Source: CAYVTZ01 sp964454685
GTDB lineage: Bacteria; Bacillota; Clostridia; Christensenellales; Christensenellaceae
Direction of reading: 5' to 3'
Assembly: GCA_964454685.1 (NCBI GenBank)
Contig: CAYVTZ010000046.1
Location: forward strand, 1-20,895
DNA length: 20,895 bases
The notes under the pieces were generated by a model, which searched no databases, had not been told where the DNA came from, and saw only the letters and a program-made list of their open reading frames with translations. Position numbers and translations under genes: made by a program. Shown here in pieces: positions 12,767-20,700 of this stretch. Each line of letters begins with the position of its first letter. Within the stretch, counting starts at the first letter, position 1.

Positions 12767-13834
12767 ATGGCAGGATTACCGGAAATTAATATCAACTTTA
12801 TTGAAGCCGCGCGCACAGGAATTGCGATGGGTGACCGTGGCATTGTGGCGGTGATTATCAAGGGCGCCGGTGCGCCGGGGATGTACAAACTGACGGGGCC
12901 GGAGCAGATTCCGGCAACGTGGAGTGAAGCAAACAGGGAGTATATCACAAACGCATTTTTAGGGAATGTGACCAGACCGCGCAGTGTGTTGGTGGCGGTG
13001 ATTGGTGCATCTGCTGAAAACTTGACGGATGCGCTGGAGATGCTGGCGACACAGTATTTTGATTACCTTGTGGCACCGCCGACTTGCAGCGAAACGGAGG
13101 CAGAATCCGTTGCGGCATGGGTGAAGGAACGGTGGGCGGAGCAGGACTGCAAGCGCGCTGTGCTGCCGGATTGCGCAGCGGACTTTGAGGGAGTCGTGAA
13201 TTTTACAACGACCGGCATTGTTTTGAAAAGCGGAAAGACGAAAACGGCGGCAGAATACTGTTCTCGCATTGCCGGGTTGATTTGCGGAACGCCGCTTTCG
13301 CAGTCTTGCACCAGCGCCGTTTTAAGCGAGGTTTCGGACGTGATGCGTCTGACGCGAGCGCAGATGGACGAGGCGGTGGAGAACGGCGAGTTTATTATCT
13401 ACAATGACGGCTCCAAAGTGAAGGTGGGACGCGGCGTGACTTCGCTGACGACGCTGGCAAACAAATCGGAGCAATACCAAAAAGTGAAGATTGTGGATAC
13501 ACTGTGTCAAATTCGCGCGGATATCTCAACCACGATTAGCGACAGCTATATCGGAAAGTTTGCGAACAGCTACGACAATAAGTGTGTACTGATTACTGCG
13601 ATTTCCGATTATTTCAAGCAACTGGAAGCTGCGGGGATGCTGGCGCAGGGGTATTCCTCTGTGAGCATTGACCTTGCGGCACAGCGAAAATACATCACCG
13701 AGCATGGCGGCGACGTAAACGATATGAGCGAAGATGAAATCAAGCAATATCCGACGGGGAGCCAAGTGTTTTTGGCGGCGACCATCCGCGTGCTGGATGC
13801 GATTGAGGATGTAACCATCAATATCGGGATTTAA
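12767..13834 (+). CDS. Contractile tail sheath protein (XkdK-like), 355 aa
   Basis: ATG after AAAGGAGGG. The N-terminus (GLPEININFIEAARTGIAMGDRGIVAVII) carries the conserved opening of PBSX-type sheaths. The C-terminal part (NGEFIIYNDGSKVKVGRGVTSLTTL, IVDTLCQIRADISTTISDSYIGKFANSYDNKCVLITAI, and the final ATIRVLDAIEDVTINIGI strands) is the phage_sheath_1 C-terminal domain. Those strands make the interlocking mesh between subunits. The central insertion is modest, so this is a short sheath of the Firmicutes type. It proves a contractile tail and is followed by the tube gene, as in PBSX. Confidence 0.92.
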   Translation: MAGLPEININFIEAARTGIAMGDRGIVAVIIKGAGAPGMYKLTGPEQIPATWSEANREYITNAFLGNVTRPRSVLVAVIGASAENLTDALEMLATQYFDYLVAPPTCSETEAESVAAWVKERWAEQDCKRAVLPDCAADFEGVVNFTTTGIVLKSGKTKTAAEYCSRIAGLICGTPLSQSCTSAVLSEVSDVMRLTRAQMDEAVENGEFIIYNDGSKVKVGRGVTSLTTLANKSEQYQKVKIVDTLCQIRADISTTISDSYIGKFANSYDNKCVLITAISDYFKQLEAAGMLAQGYSSVSIDLAAQRKYITEHGGDVNDMSEDEIKQYPTGSQVFLAATIRVLDAIEDVTINIGI

Positions 13835-13846
13835 GGAGGAAACAGT

Positions 13847-14278
13847 ATGTCAAAAATTTTAGATGGCAAGCGCGTCATCAACGGCACCTATGGTGAAGTG
13901 TGGATGAACGGCGACCCGCTTGCGGAGGCGAAGGCGATTAAGGCAACGGTGAAGCTGTCCAAAGAAAAGATCAGTCGATGCGGGACGATTATTCCGGCGC
14001 AAAAAGTGACGGGTATTGAGAACACGGGGTCGTTGAGGTTATACAAGGTGGATAGCAGACAAGCGAAACTGGCGGCGGACAACATTCGTCAAGGGAAGGA
14101 CACGCAATGTACCATTATAGTGAAGCTGGCGGATCCGGACAGCGAGGGCGTGGAGCGCGTGTCGCTTTCCGGCGTGACGTTTGATGAGCTTTCACTGGTG
14201 GATTTTGAGGTTGGCAAACTGGGCGAGGTGGAAATCCCGTTTACATTTGAGGACTTCCAATATCTTGACATGATTTGA
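13847..14278 (+). CDS. Tail tube protein (XkdM-like, DUF2001), 143 aa
   Basis: ATG with AAGGAGGAAACA upstream, 12 bases after the sheath stop. The sequence runs ILDGKRVINGTYGEVWMNGDPLAEAKAIKATVKLSKEKI, then a G-T-I-I-P-A-Q-K-V-T-G-I-E-N-T-G-S-L stretch, KVDSR and beta strands to the end. This is the standard XkdM/DUF2001 order. The protein stacks as hexamers to form the inner tube inside the sheath. Length is typical. Confidence 0.9.
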   Translation: MSKILDGKRVINGTYGEVWMNGDPLAEAKAIKATVKLSKEKISRCGTIIPAQKVTGIENTGSLRLYKVDSRQAKLAADNIRQGKDTQCTIIVKLADPDSEGVERVSLSGVTFDELSLVDFEVGKLGEVEIPFTFEDFQYLDMI

Positions 14279-14289
14279 GGGAGAACGAT

Positions 14290-14640
14290 ATGAGCAGAAT
14301 TATGGATTTGCTTTTGGAAAGCGAACTGCCAAAAGAGGAAACCGAGCTGCGCATCAAGCGGCTGGGAGAGGATGCGGTGGTTCGCGTGCGCGCGCTGACA
14401 TTCGATCAAGTAGCAAAATGCCGTGCAAAAGAGGAAGATTTTGATGTGTGGGTGTGCTTTTATGGGTGCATCGATCCGATATTTTCCAGCGGTGCGTTAC
14501 GGGAGAAGTTAGGTGTCGCAACGGGCATTGATGCGATTAAAAAGGTATTCTTGCCCGGTGAAATTGAGGAGATTTCCCGAACGATAGAACGGCTTTCGGG
14601 GTATCGCAAGGTTACAACCGAGGAAATAAAAAAAAATTAG
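14290..14640 (+). CDS. Tail assembly chaperone, short form (XkdN-like), 116 aa
   Basis: The ATG at 14290 is preferred over a TTG at 14275 because GAGGGAG lies just before it. The protein (MDLLLESELPKEETELRIKRLGEDAVVRVRALTFDQVAKCRA to GVATGIDAIKKVFLPGEIEEISRTIERLSGY) is the XkdN/TAC type. It binds the tape measure protein during tail assembly and is absent from the finished tail. It sits in the usual place between tube and tape measure. Its last codons, ATA AAA AAA AAT TAG, form a slippery stretch leading to a longer product. Confidence 0.87.
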   Translation: MSRIMDLLLESELPKEETELRIKRLGEDAVVRVRALTFDQVAKCRAKEEDFDVWVCFYGCIDPIFSSGALREKLGVATGIDAIKKVFLPGEIEEISRTIERLSGYRKVTTEEIKKN

Positions 14641-14691
14641 AGGACGGAAGTGAAACGGATTTGAGCGTAGCTTACTATTTGTTTCACTTCC
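14631..14691 (+). promoter_or_regulatory. -1 programmed frameshift element in the tail chaperone gene
   Basis: A_AAA_AAT (14631-14637) is in frame and followed at once by TAG. Eight bases later GGAAGTGAAAC (14646-14656) is perfectly complementary to GTTTCACTTCC (14681-14691), an 11-bp stem with a 24-base loop. Both the heptamer and the spacing are canonical for -1 frameshifting. Tail chaperone genes of long-tailed phages are well known for this (lambda G/GT). Confidence 0.85.
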
Positions 14692-14813
14692 ATCATATCC
14701 CGATTTGGGAATACATTTGCGCTACTGCGGCACAAAGGTTTGTGATGTTGGCGTTTGTGCTGTGGGAGGCAGATAACAGAATGAAAGCGAATGGAGGTGA
14801 GTGTGATGCCTGA
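14637..14813 (+). CDS. T-like extension of the tail chaperone, -1 frame, 58 aa
   Basis: The -1 frame from the slip site is open for 58 codons (LEDGSETDLSVAYYLFHFHH to AQRFVMLAFVLWEADNRMK) and ends at the TGA overlapping the tape measure start. It has no start codon with a ribosome binding site at its head, so it is only reached by frameshift and gives a 174-residue fusion. The W-E-Y-I-.-A-T-A-A-Q-R-F-V-M-L-A-F helix resembles second-frame chaperone segments that contact the tape measure. Confidence 0.8.
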   Translation, partial: LEDGSETDLSVAYYLFHFHHIPIWEYICATAAQRFVMLAFVLWEADNRMKANGGECDA

Positions 14814-16899
14814 TGTTTCTATCATGATTTCCGCGAAGGACAATTTTTCCGGTGCAATCCTAAAAATGCGGCAAGCGACACAGGGGTTTAACAAGGATGC
14901 GGACGGTTTGCAAAAAAAACTTGACGCTTTGAACAGGACGAAAACAACCATACAGACGGACATCACAAAAGCAAAAGGTGATTTACAGACAGCGGCACAA
15001 GCGTTTAAGCGAACCGGGGATGAGGCTTCCCGCGCGGCGCTGGTCGCCAATCAAACTAACTACAACAATTTGAAATCCAGCTTAAAAGCGGTTACGAATG
15101 AAGCTAACGCAACCGAAAAGAGCCTTTTAAACTTAACGAAAACGGCTGAACGCGTTCCGGAGGGCGGCGGAAATGGCGATGGAGGTGGCGGCGGGCTGGG
15201 CGGGTTGCCGATGGGCGCAAAAGGTACATTTAAAGCGATTGGTGCGGCATGGGCGATTCAAGCGCTGGGCGAGGCTGGCGTTGGGATGGCAAACACACTG
15301 GTACCCTCTGCATTTGGACGCGATGCCGGGGACATGTTTAGCAATGTGCTTGGGACTGCGGCAACAGGTGCGGCAGCAGGAATGATGATTGCGCCGGGGA
15401 TCGGGGCTGCAATCGGAGGCGCGCTTGGCGCGGGCATTGGTGCGATACAAGGAGCGACGGCCATATTTGAAAATAAGGAAGATTATTACAAGGGCAATGT
15501 GGAATCGGATTATCAGGGCGCATTGCAGGAGCGAGAAGCAAACAGAATGCAGGGCAGTGCTATCGCGGCACAGCGCGAATCCGATTTGATTAAATTTGAA
15601 ACTATGATGGGTGACCCAAACAAGGCAAGAGAATTTACAACGGATATGCGCCAATTTGCCGCGAAAACGCCTTTGCGCTACAATGACCTATCTTATGCGT
15701 CATCGACCATGATGCAGTATGGTGTGTCGGATGGTGACGTAATGGAGCGCATGCAGCAGCTTGGCGACGTTGCGCTCGGCGACAGCGAGAAATTCAAGCA
15801 TTTAAGCCTTGCGTATTCACAAACAGCGGCAGCCGGAAAATTGATGGGGCAGGACTTGAATCAGATGATTCAATCCGGTTTCAATCCGTTGTTTTTCATT
15901 TCTGAAAAAACAGGCAAGAGCATCGGTGAGCTGAAGCAAGACATGGCAGACGGCAAGGTAACCATCGATGATGTGAACGACGCATTGAGAACTGCAACCC
16001 AAGAAGGTGGGAAATTCTTTGGCGCGATGGAGAAACAAAGCACTACATTCACAGGCATGCAAAGTACATTGCAGGATTCGCAGGATTCCATGATGGCAGC
16101 GCAGGGAGAAGGATATAACGACGAGCGCATGAAGGGAATGCAGGCGGAGCTGGACTTTATGAACGGTGCGGGCGGCGCAAAGATGCAGGAAGGTTACCGT
16201 ATGATCGGACAATGGCAGGCATCGCTGGAAAATGAGAAGGAGCGATACATCCGTGAAGCAATGGATGCTGCAATGAACAGCGATGAATACCTAAGCGCGA
16301 TAGACACAAACAACGGCGCAGAAGCGGGGCGCATTCTTGCGGAGGCGAAAGTGAACGGGGAAAGAGAATATATGACAGGCCCCGGAGCGCAGGAAATGAT
16401 TGCGACCAACCAAGCATTGCTGGAGGGGATTCAAACCACGAATGCGCAGAACTGGAACGCCGGAGGATATGCCCTTGCGGAGCAAATGACAACCGGAATG
16501 ATGAATGCGTTTGGGAAGTTGGAGGGTACCGTAATCCCGGGACCCGTGATCGAAATTGGAATGAAGTTGCCCGGTGCAGGCGCAAGCGTATTTGGAGCGA
16601 TTGTGGGTGACTATCTAACCGACAATGCAGATAAAATAAACGGTGATGGTTCCGGAGGAGCGGCGGGAGAACCCAAAGCCGTGGGCATGGAGCGCGTGCC
16701 ATACGACAATTATCCCGCCATGCTGCATGAAGGGGAACGCGTTTTGACGGCATCAAAGGTACGGGAGCTGGATCGGAACACAGGCGGCGGCAAGGTGGAA
16801 ATCAACATCAACAATCCAAGTGTGCGCAATGACGGCGACCTTGACGCAATCGGAAAGATGCTCCGCGATGCGGTGGCAAAAGCGAGGATGCTATGTTAA
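14806..16899 (+). CDS. Tape measure protein, 697 aa
   Basis: The ATG at 14806 is five bases after GGAGGTGA; an ATG at 14791 lies before that site and is rejected. Residues 15-110 are helical coiled coil. Residues about 125-220 are Gly/Ala-rich and hydrophobic (AAAGMMIAPGIGAAIGGALGAG), as in tape measures that insert into membrane. Residues about 270-430 form the tape measure N-terminal-type domain (ETMMGDPNKAREFTTDMRQF, FNPLFFISEKTGKSIGELKQDMADGKVT). The C-terminus has YDNYPAMLHEGERVLTASKVRELD and an INNPSVRNDGDLDAIG tail. The protein sets tail length and leaves the tube at injection. By the usual 1.5 angstrom per residue rule the tail would be about 100 nm. No lytic domain is seen. Confidence 0.93.
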   Translation: MPDVSIMISAKDNFSGAILKMRQATQGFNKDADGLQKKLDALNRTKTTIQTDITKAKGDLQTAAQAFKRTGDEASRAALVANQTNYNNLKSSLKAVTNEANATEKSLLNLTKTAERVPEGGGNGDGGGGGLGGLPMGAKGTFKAIGAAWAIQALGEAGVGMANTLVPSAFGRDAGDMFSNVLGTAATGAAAGMMIAPGIGAAIGGALGAGIGAIQGATAIFENKEDYYKGNVESDYQGALQEREANRMQGSAIAAQRESDLIKFETMMGDPNKAREFTTDMRQFAAKTPLRYNDLSYASSTMMQYGVSDGDVMERMQQLGDVALGDSEKFKHLSLAYSQTAAAGKLMGQDLNQMIQSGFNPLFFISEKTGKSIGELKQDMADGKVTIDDVNDALRTATQEGGKFFGAMEKQSTTFTGMQSTLQDSQDSMMAAQGEGYNDERMKGMQAELDFMNGAGGAKMQEGYRMIGQWQASLENEKERYIREAMDAAMNSDEYLSAIDTNNGAEAGRILAEAKVNGEREYMTGPGAQEMIATNQALLEGIQTTNAQNWNAGGYALAEQMTTGMMNAFGKLEGTVIPGPVIEIGMKLPGAGASVFGAIVGDYLTDNADKINGDGSGGAAGEPKAVGMERVPYDNYPAMLHEGERVLTASKVRELDRNTGGGKVEININNPSVRNDGDLDAIGKMLRDAVAKARMLC

Positions 16900-17534
16900 G
16901 AATATTTGTGCTGAAATCTCAAGCTAAAAATCTGCGTATGGTGTTGCCGATTACCCCTGCACAATACAGCGTGACAAGCGAAATGGGTATGAATGTGATG
17001 GAGATGAGCAGGGCGGCGGATATCTCCATTCCCGGAAACATGAAGCTGGGAAAAATCACCATTGAGGCTTTGCTTCCGGCGCAGCTATATCCATTTTGCA
17101 ACCCCGGCACGGTGCCGCGACCGGATTACTACATCGAAAAGCTGGAGAAATGGCAAAAGAGGAAAGAGCGGCTGCACTTCTTTATCAAGGGCACCAGTGT
17201 AAGCAGATTCGTGTACATCGCCCGCCTAGAATGGCGGGAAGAGGATGGGACGTGCGACGTGAAGGCGACGATTGAATTACAGGAGCTGCGCACGGTACAG
17301 CCTGTGCGCACTGCTAAGAACACAAAGATTTCTGCGCGGACTGACGTGCCGCGATCGCTACCGTACAACTATACGTGCGTGAAAGGTGATACGCTGACTG
17401 CTTTATGTAAGAAGGTATATGGGAATCAAGGATATGCGCCGTCGCTTGCCACATACAATGCTCTGCCCAGCGTGACTTATATGGCTGCCGGACTGGTAAT
17501 TACATTTCCTGTGATAGAGAGGTTAAGTTTGTGA
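16893..17534 (+). CDS. LysM-containing baseplate/hub protein (XkdP-like), 213 aa
   Basis: ATG overlaps the end of the tape measure gene by 7 bases. Residues 15-135 are the XkdP-type beta domain (MVLPITPAQYSVTSEMGMNVMEMSRAADISIPG, RLHFFIKGTSVSRFVYIARLEW). Residues 160-208 are a LysM repeat (YTCVKGDTLTALCKKVYGNQGYAPSLATYNAL), giving peptidoglycan or glycan binding. In PBSX-type phages it lies at the baseplate hub just below the tape measure and is homologous in place to gp53/LysM proteins. It ends in GTGA shared with the next gene. Confidence 0.85.
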   Translation: MLRIFVLKSQAKNLRMVLPITPAQYSVTSEMGMNVMEMSRAADISIPGNMKLGKITIEALLPAQLYPFCNPGTVPRPDYYIEKLEKWQKRKERLHFFIKGTSVSRFVYIARLEWREEDGTCDVKATIELQELRTVQPVRTAKNTKISARTDVPRSLPYNYTCVKGDTLTALCKKVYGNQGYAPSLATYNALPSVTYMAAGLVITFPVIERLSL

Positions 17535-18493
17535 GACTTGTACTTTTTCACGGCAAAAACCAGATTGAAGCGACACAGATTGCATCACGCATTCAATGGA
17601 GCGGGGAAACAACAAGCTGTGCGCGGGAGCTATCCGCTACGCTGGCCGTTCCCGGCGACCTGTGGAAGAAAATTGAACTGATGGATGCCGTTATACTGCA
17701 AGGGGAAAGAGGGCAACTGTTCAGCGGCATGATATGGCGCAGAGAGCGAGACAGTAACCGCGATACGATGGACATTACGGCGTTTGATAACGGGCTATAC
17801 CTGAAAAAGAACAAGGATAGTTATAAGGTGGACGGCAGCACCGCAGAGGATTTGACGCGCAGAATTTGCGCGGATTATGGCATTGGGATCGGAGCGGTTG
17901 AGCCGACCGGTGTTGCGATCACGGCCAATTTTTTAGGAAAAGACCTGTACAGCATGATTCAAAGTGCTTACACACAGGCAAGCAAAACCACAGGGCGGCA
18001 ATATGCCATGCGCTTTCACAAAAACAAGCTTTTTGTGCGGGCGCGGGGCGTGAATGCGGACACCGTTGTGATTGAGCAGGGGAGAAACCTAATCAACGCC
18101 CACATGGTTGAGAGTGCGGAGGATATTATTACCCGCGTTAAAATCTTTGACAAGGATGACAATTTGGTGCGGGTGGAGGAGGACGCTGCGGCGGTGAGCA
18201 AATACGGCGTATTGCAGAATATCGTGCAGCAAACCGCCAAGACGGACGGCAGCGCCGAAGCAACACAGCTTTTACAGAAATCCCGCTTTGCGCAGATTGA
18301 CGTTACCAACATCGGGGATGAGCGGTGCGTTACGGGAGAGGCTGTTTTGGTGCTGGATCGCGCGACCAAAGCGCGGGGGATTTTCTATATTGATTCTGAT
18401 GTGCACACGTGGGAAAGTAACGGCGTGTATCAGAATGCTTTGACGCTGAATTTTCAAAATCTGATGGACGAGGTGGATTTACCGAATGGGTGA
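17531..18493 (+). CDS. Baseplate hub protein (XkdQ / gp27-like), 320 aa
   Basis: GTG start within GTGA. Landmarks are ATQIASRIQWSGETTSCARELSATLAV, GQLFSGMIWRRERDSNRDTMDITAFDNGLYLKKN, and the SAEDLTRRIC-like DGSTAEDLTRRICADYGI. QIDVTNIGDERCVTGEAVLVLD and a closing TWESNGVYQNALTLNFQ strand pair follow. This is the XkdQ class that forms the hub ring (T4 gp27/gpD fold) between tube and spike. There is no spike or lysozyme domain in it. It overlaps the DUF2577 gene by 8 bases. Confidence 0.88.
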   Translation: MRLVLFHGKNQIEATQIASRIQWSGETTSCARELSATLAVPGDLWKKIELMDAVILQGERGQLFSGMIWRRERDSNRDTMDITAFDNGLYLKKNKDSYKVDGSTAEDLTRRICADYGIGIGAVEPTGVAITANFLGKDLYSMIQSAYTQASKTTGRQYAMRFHKNKLFVRARGVNADTVVIEQGRNLINAHMVESAEDIITRVKIFDKDDNLVRVEEDAAAVSKYGVLQNIVQQTAKTDGSAEATQLLQKSRFAQIDVTNIGDERCVTGEAVLVLDRATKARGIFYIDSDVHTWESNGVYQNALTLNFQNLMDEVDLPNG

Positions 18494-18731
18494 AGCATAT
18501 TTCTATGAAGTGTTTGCCGCGATTCGAGATGCGGTTTTGGAGGCGATTCCACCCGCGTTCCGCATTGGCGAAGTGGTGAGCACGAATCCGCTGCGCGTGG
18601 TGGTGAACGGAACCAGCCATGCGGGGCTTGAGTGCAATGCGGCATTGGAATGCGCGGCGGGGGATCGTGTGCTTTTGGCTTGTTTGGAGAACGACAATCG
18701 ATTGATCGTACTTTGCAAGGTGGTGAAGTGA
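18486..18731 (+). CDS. DUF2577 (XkdR-like) baseplate protein, 81 aa
   Basis: The short beta-rich protein RIGEVVSTNPLRVVVNGTSHAGLECNAALECAAGDRVLLACLENDNRLIVLCKVV fits DUF2577. The I-G-.-V-.-S/T-.-.-P-L-.-V strand and the G-D-R-V-L-L-.-.-.-E-N-.-.-.-.-.-V-L end are typical. The fold is an OB-like barrel at the tail tip, so it may be the central spike base. It starts 8 bases inside the preceding gene. Its stop shares one base with the next ATG. Confidence 0.8.
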   Translation: MGEAYFYEVFAAIRDAVLEAIPPAFRIGEVVSTNPLRVVVNGTSHAGLECNAALECAAGDRVLLACLENDNRLIVLCKVVK

Positions 18732-19141
18732 TGGAGATATTTCCGGTTATGGGCTTTGCTGACGAGGTGGAGACGGCAATGGACAATGGCGGCAAAGATG
18801 TGTTGATGCGAGAGGGCGTTCCGGTATTTGAAAACGGGGCGCCTGTTTTTGTGGGCGAACTGGACGCGCTGCGCGGATGGTGTGAACGAGCCTTACAGAC
18901 ACCACGAGGAGAGCATGAAATCTACTCCATAGATTACGGAAGCGACGTGCATACGCTGGTTGGTACGGAGTTTGACGCGGAAAGCGCGTCCGTGGAGTGC
19001 GTGCGTATGGTGCGGGAATGCTTTGAGGTGCACGAGGGGATTATAGAGGTGAAAGAGGTTCAAGCGGACTTTGAAGGAAGCCGCCTTGCAGTGAGCTGCA
19101 CGGTGGAAACGACATACGGGGAGGTGAGCGTGGATGTATGA
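18731..19141 (+). CDS. DUF2634 (XkdS-like, gp25-related) baseplate protein, 136 aa
   Basis: The ATG at 18731 shares a base with the previous stop. An in-frame ATG at 18632 lies inside the previous gene and is rejected. The core (GELDALRGWCERALQTPRGEHEIYSIDYGSDVHTLVG) is the gp25/W-like wedge pattern, with R-W-.-.-.-A-L-.-T-.-R-.-.-.-.-I-Y-S/P-.-D-Y-G. The C-terminal strands (EGIIEVKEVQADFEGSRLAVSCTVETTYG) follow. gp25-like proteins nucleate sheath assembly at the baseplate. It overlaps the next gene by 8 bases. Confidence 0.86.
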   Translation: MEIFPVMGFADEVETAMDNGGKDVLMREGVPVFENGAPVFVGELDALRGWCERALQTPRGEHEIYSIDYGSDVHTLVGTEFDAESASVECVRMVRECFEVHEGIIEVKEVQADFEGSRLAVSCTVETTYGEVSVDV

Positions 19142-20186
19142 AAAATTGACGCCGGAAGAGATCAAGGACAGTATATTGGGGCATCCTGCACTCGCGGGAT
19201 TCGACGTGCGGGAGGGCAGCTTTTTGCACGACATGATTGCGCCCTGCGCGATGGAGGTTTGGAAAGCATATCAGGCGATTGACCTTGCGGAAAACCGTAT
19301 GTTTGCGGATGTTTCCAGCGGAATCTATATCGACAAGACCGCGGAGGAATACGGCATTGTGCGAAAAGAGGGAACCCGGGCGAGTGTGGAACTGGCGTTC
19401 GCCGGGACACCGGACACGCGCATTCCTGCCGGAAGCATCTTTACAACGCTGACCGGCTTGGCGTTTGCTACGGACGCAGAGTGCACATTGACGAATGGAA
19501 GCGGAACTGTATCGGCGACCGCTGACGGCGTTGGAGAGCAATACAACGTTCCGGCCGGAATCATTACGGAGCAATATCAAAATACGGCGGGAGTTGCCAC
19601 AGTGACCAATCCGCTGCCTGCGCACGGCGGCACAGATTTTGAGACGGATGCGGCATTGTTCCATCGCTTAGACACATTCCGTAAAAAGCCGAGTGCAAGC
19701 GGGAATGTATATGACTATGAAAACTGGGCTTTATCCGTCGACGGTGTGGGGCATGTGACGGTGACGCCGGAGGAGAACGGCATTAACACTGTGGGCGTGA
19801 TGATTGCGTCGCAGGAAAAAAGACCGGTTGCAACCGATGTAATTGATGCTTGCGCTACATATATTGAGACGGTACGCACGGTGGGCGCGCGGGTATCTGT
19901 ATACACGGTAACAGAGCTGGAGATCGACATTTCCGCTGTGGTTGAACTTGTCGACGGAACAGCCATTGATGAGGTGGTGCGGCAATATAGTGAGCTTGCG
20001 GAGGCGTACCTCAAAGAGATTAGCATGGTACAAAGCGAGGTAAAGATTAACGCGCTGGGGGCGTTGCTGCTCGATGTGCCGGGTGTGATTGACTACTCCG
20101 CAATCCGGCTGAACGGAATCAATGCAAATATCGCGATTCCCGCGAAATCCGTGGCGGTGCTGGGGGGTGTACAGCTTGCTGATTGA
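19134..20186 (+). CDS. Baseplate J-like wedge protein (XkdT), 350 aa
   Basis: ATG at 19134, GGTGAGCGTGG upstream. The N-terminal helices include EVWKAYQAIDLAENRMFADVSSGIYIDKTAEEYGIVRKEGTRA. The Ig-like strand region follows (IPAGSIFTTLTGLAFATDAECTL to GTVSATADGVGEQYNVPAGIIT). Then comes the core LFHRLDTFRKKPSASGNVYDYENWALSVDGVGHVTVTPEENGINTVGVMI. The last is the conserved Baseplate_J signature. The protein dimerises in the wedge that changes shape when the phage contacts its host. Length is typical of the Firmicutes form. Confidence 0.92.
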   Translation: MYEKLTPEEIKDSILGHPALAGFDVREGSFLHDMIAPCAMEVWKAYQAIDLAENRMFADVSSGIYIDKTAEEYGIVRKEGTRASVELAFAGTPDTRIPAGSIFTTLTGLAFATDAECTLTNGSGTVSATADGVGEQYNVPAGIITEQYQNTAGVATVTNPLPAHGGTDFETDAALFHRLDTFRKKPSASGNVYDYENWALSVDGVGHVTVTPEENGINTVGVMIASQEKRPVATDVIDACATYIETVRTVGARVSVYTVTELEIDISAVVELVDGTAIDEVVRQYSELAEAYLKEISMVQSEVKINALGALLLDVPGVIDYSAIRLNGINANIAIPAKSVAVLGGVQLAD

Positions 20187-20700
20187 TTACCTGCCGGAGT
20201 TTTATTATGAGAGCCGCGAGGTGATTGCCTTGCAGGAAGCAATTTCCGGCGTAATCGATGCTTTGCGCGCGGCGGTGGAAGCTATGCTGGATCGGTGCTT
20301 TGTGCGCGAAGCAGACCAGCGGGGCGTCGATTTATGGATGCGGGATTTTGGTATTGCGAGCAACGACCCGATCGACCAGCAACGCGAAATGATTCTTGCA
20401 AAAATGCGACAGCGCGGTACTTGCACCCCGCAATTTATCGCGCAGATGATGGCGGCGTTTGAGTGCGGGGAAGTGCAAATTATAGAGCTGGAATCCGGCT
20501 TTATCGTGAAGTTTATCTCTCGCGTGGGCGTGCCCAAAAACATGGGCGATGTGGCGGCGGTGATTGAGGAGAGCAAGCCTGCGCATTTGCACTATGAATT
20601 TGCATATATATATTTCACATGGGGGATGTATGAAGGGTATACATTCGGGGAGGTTGGGAAGCATACATTTAAAGAATTGAACGAAGGGGTGAACAAATGA
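20176..20700 (+). CDS. DUF2313 / XkdU-like baseplate wedge protein, about 174 aa
   Basis: The frame overlaps the end of baseplate J. Starts at GTG 20167 and TTG 20176 are possible; the TTG sits 8 bases after GGGGGG and is preferred, giving LLIDYLPEFYYESREV. Helices around IALQEAISGVIDALRAAVEAMLDRCFVREADQRGVDLWMRDFGI are followed by QREMILAKMRQRGTCTPQFIAQMMAAFECG, then strands IELESGFIVKFISRVGVP and KPAHLHYEFAYIYFTWGMYEGYTFGEV. This is the YmfQ/XkdU order, the second wedge protein joining baseplate to fibre. It ends with ATGA overlapping the fibre gene. Confidence 0.82.
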   Translation: MLIDYLPEFYYESREVIALQEAISGVIDALRAAVEAMLDRCFVREADQRGVDLWMRDFGIASNDPIDQQREMILAKMRQRGTCTPQFIAQMMAAFECGEVQIIELESGFIVKFISRVGVPKNMGDVAAVIEESKPAHLHYEFAYIYFTWGMYEGYTFGEVGKHTFKELNEGVNK

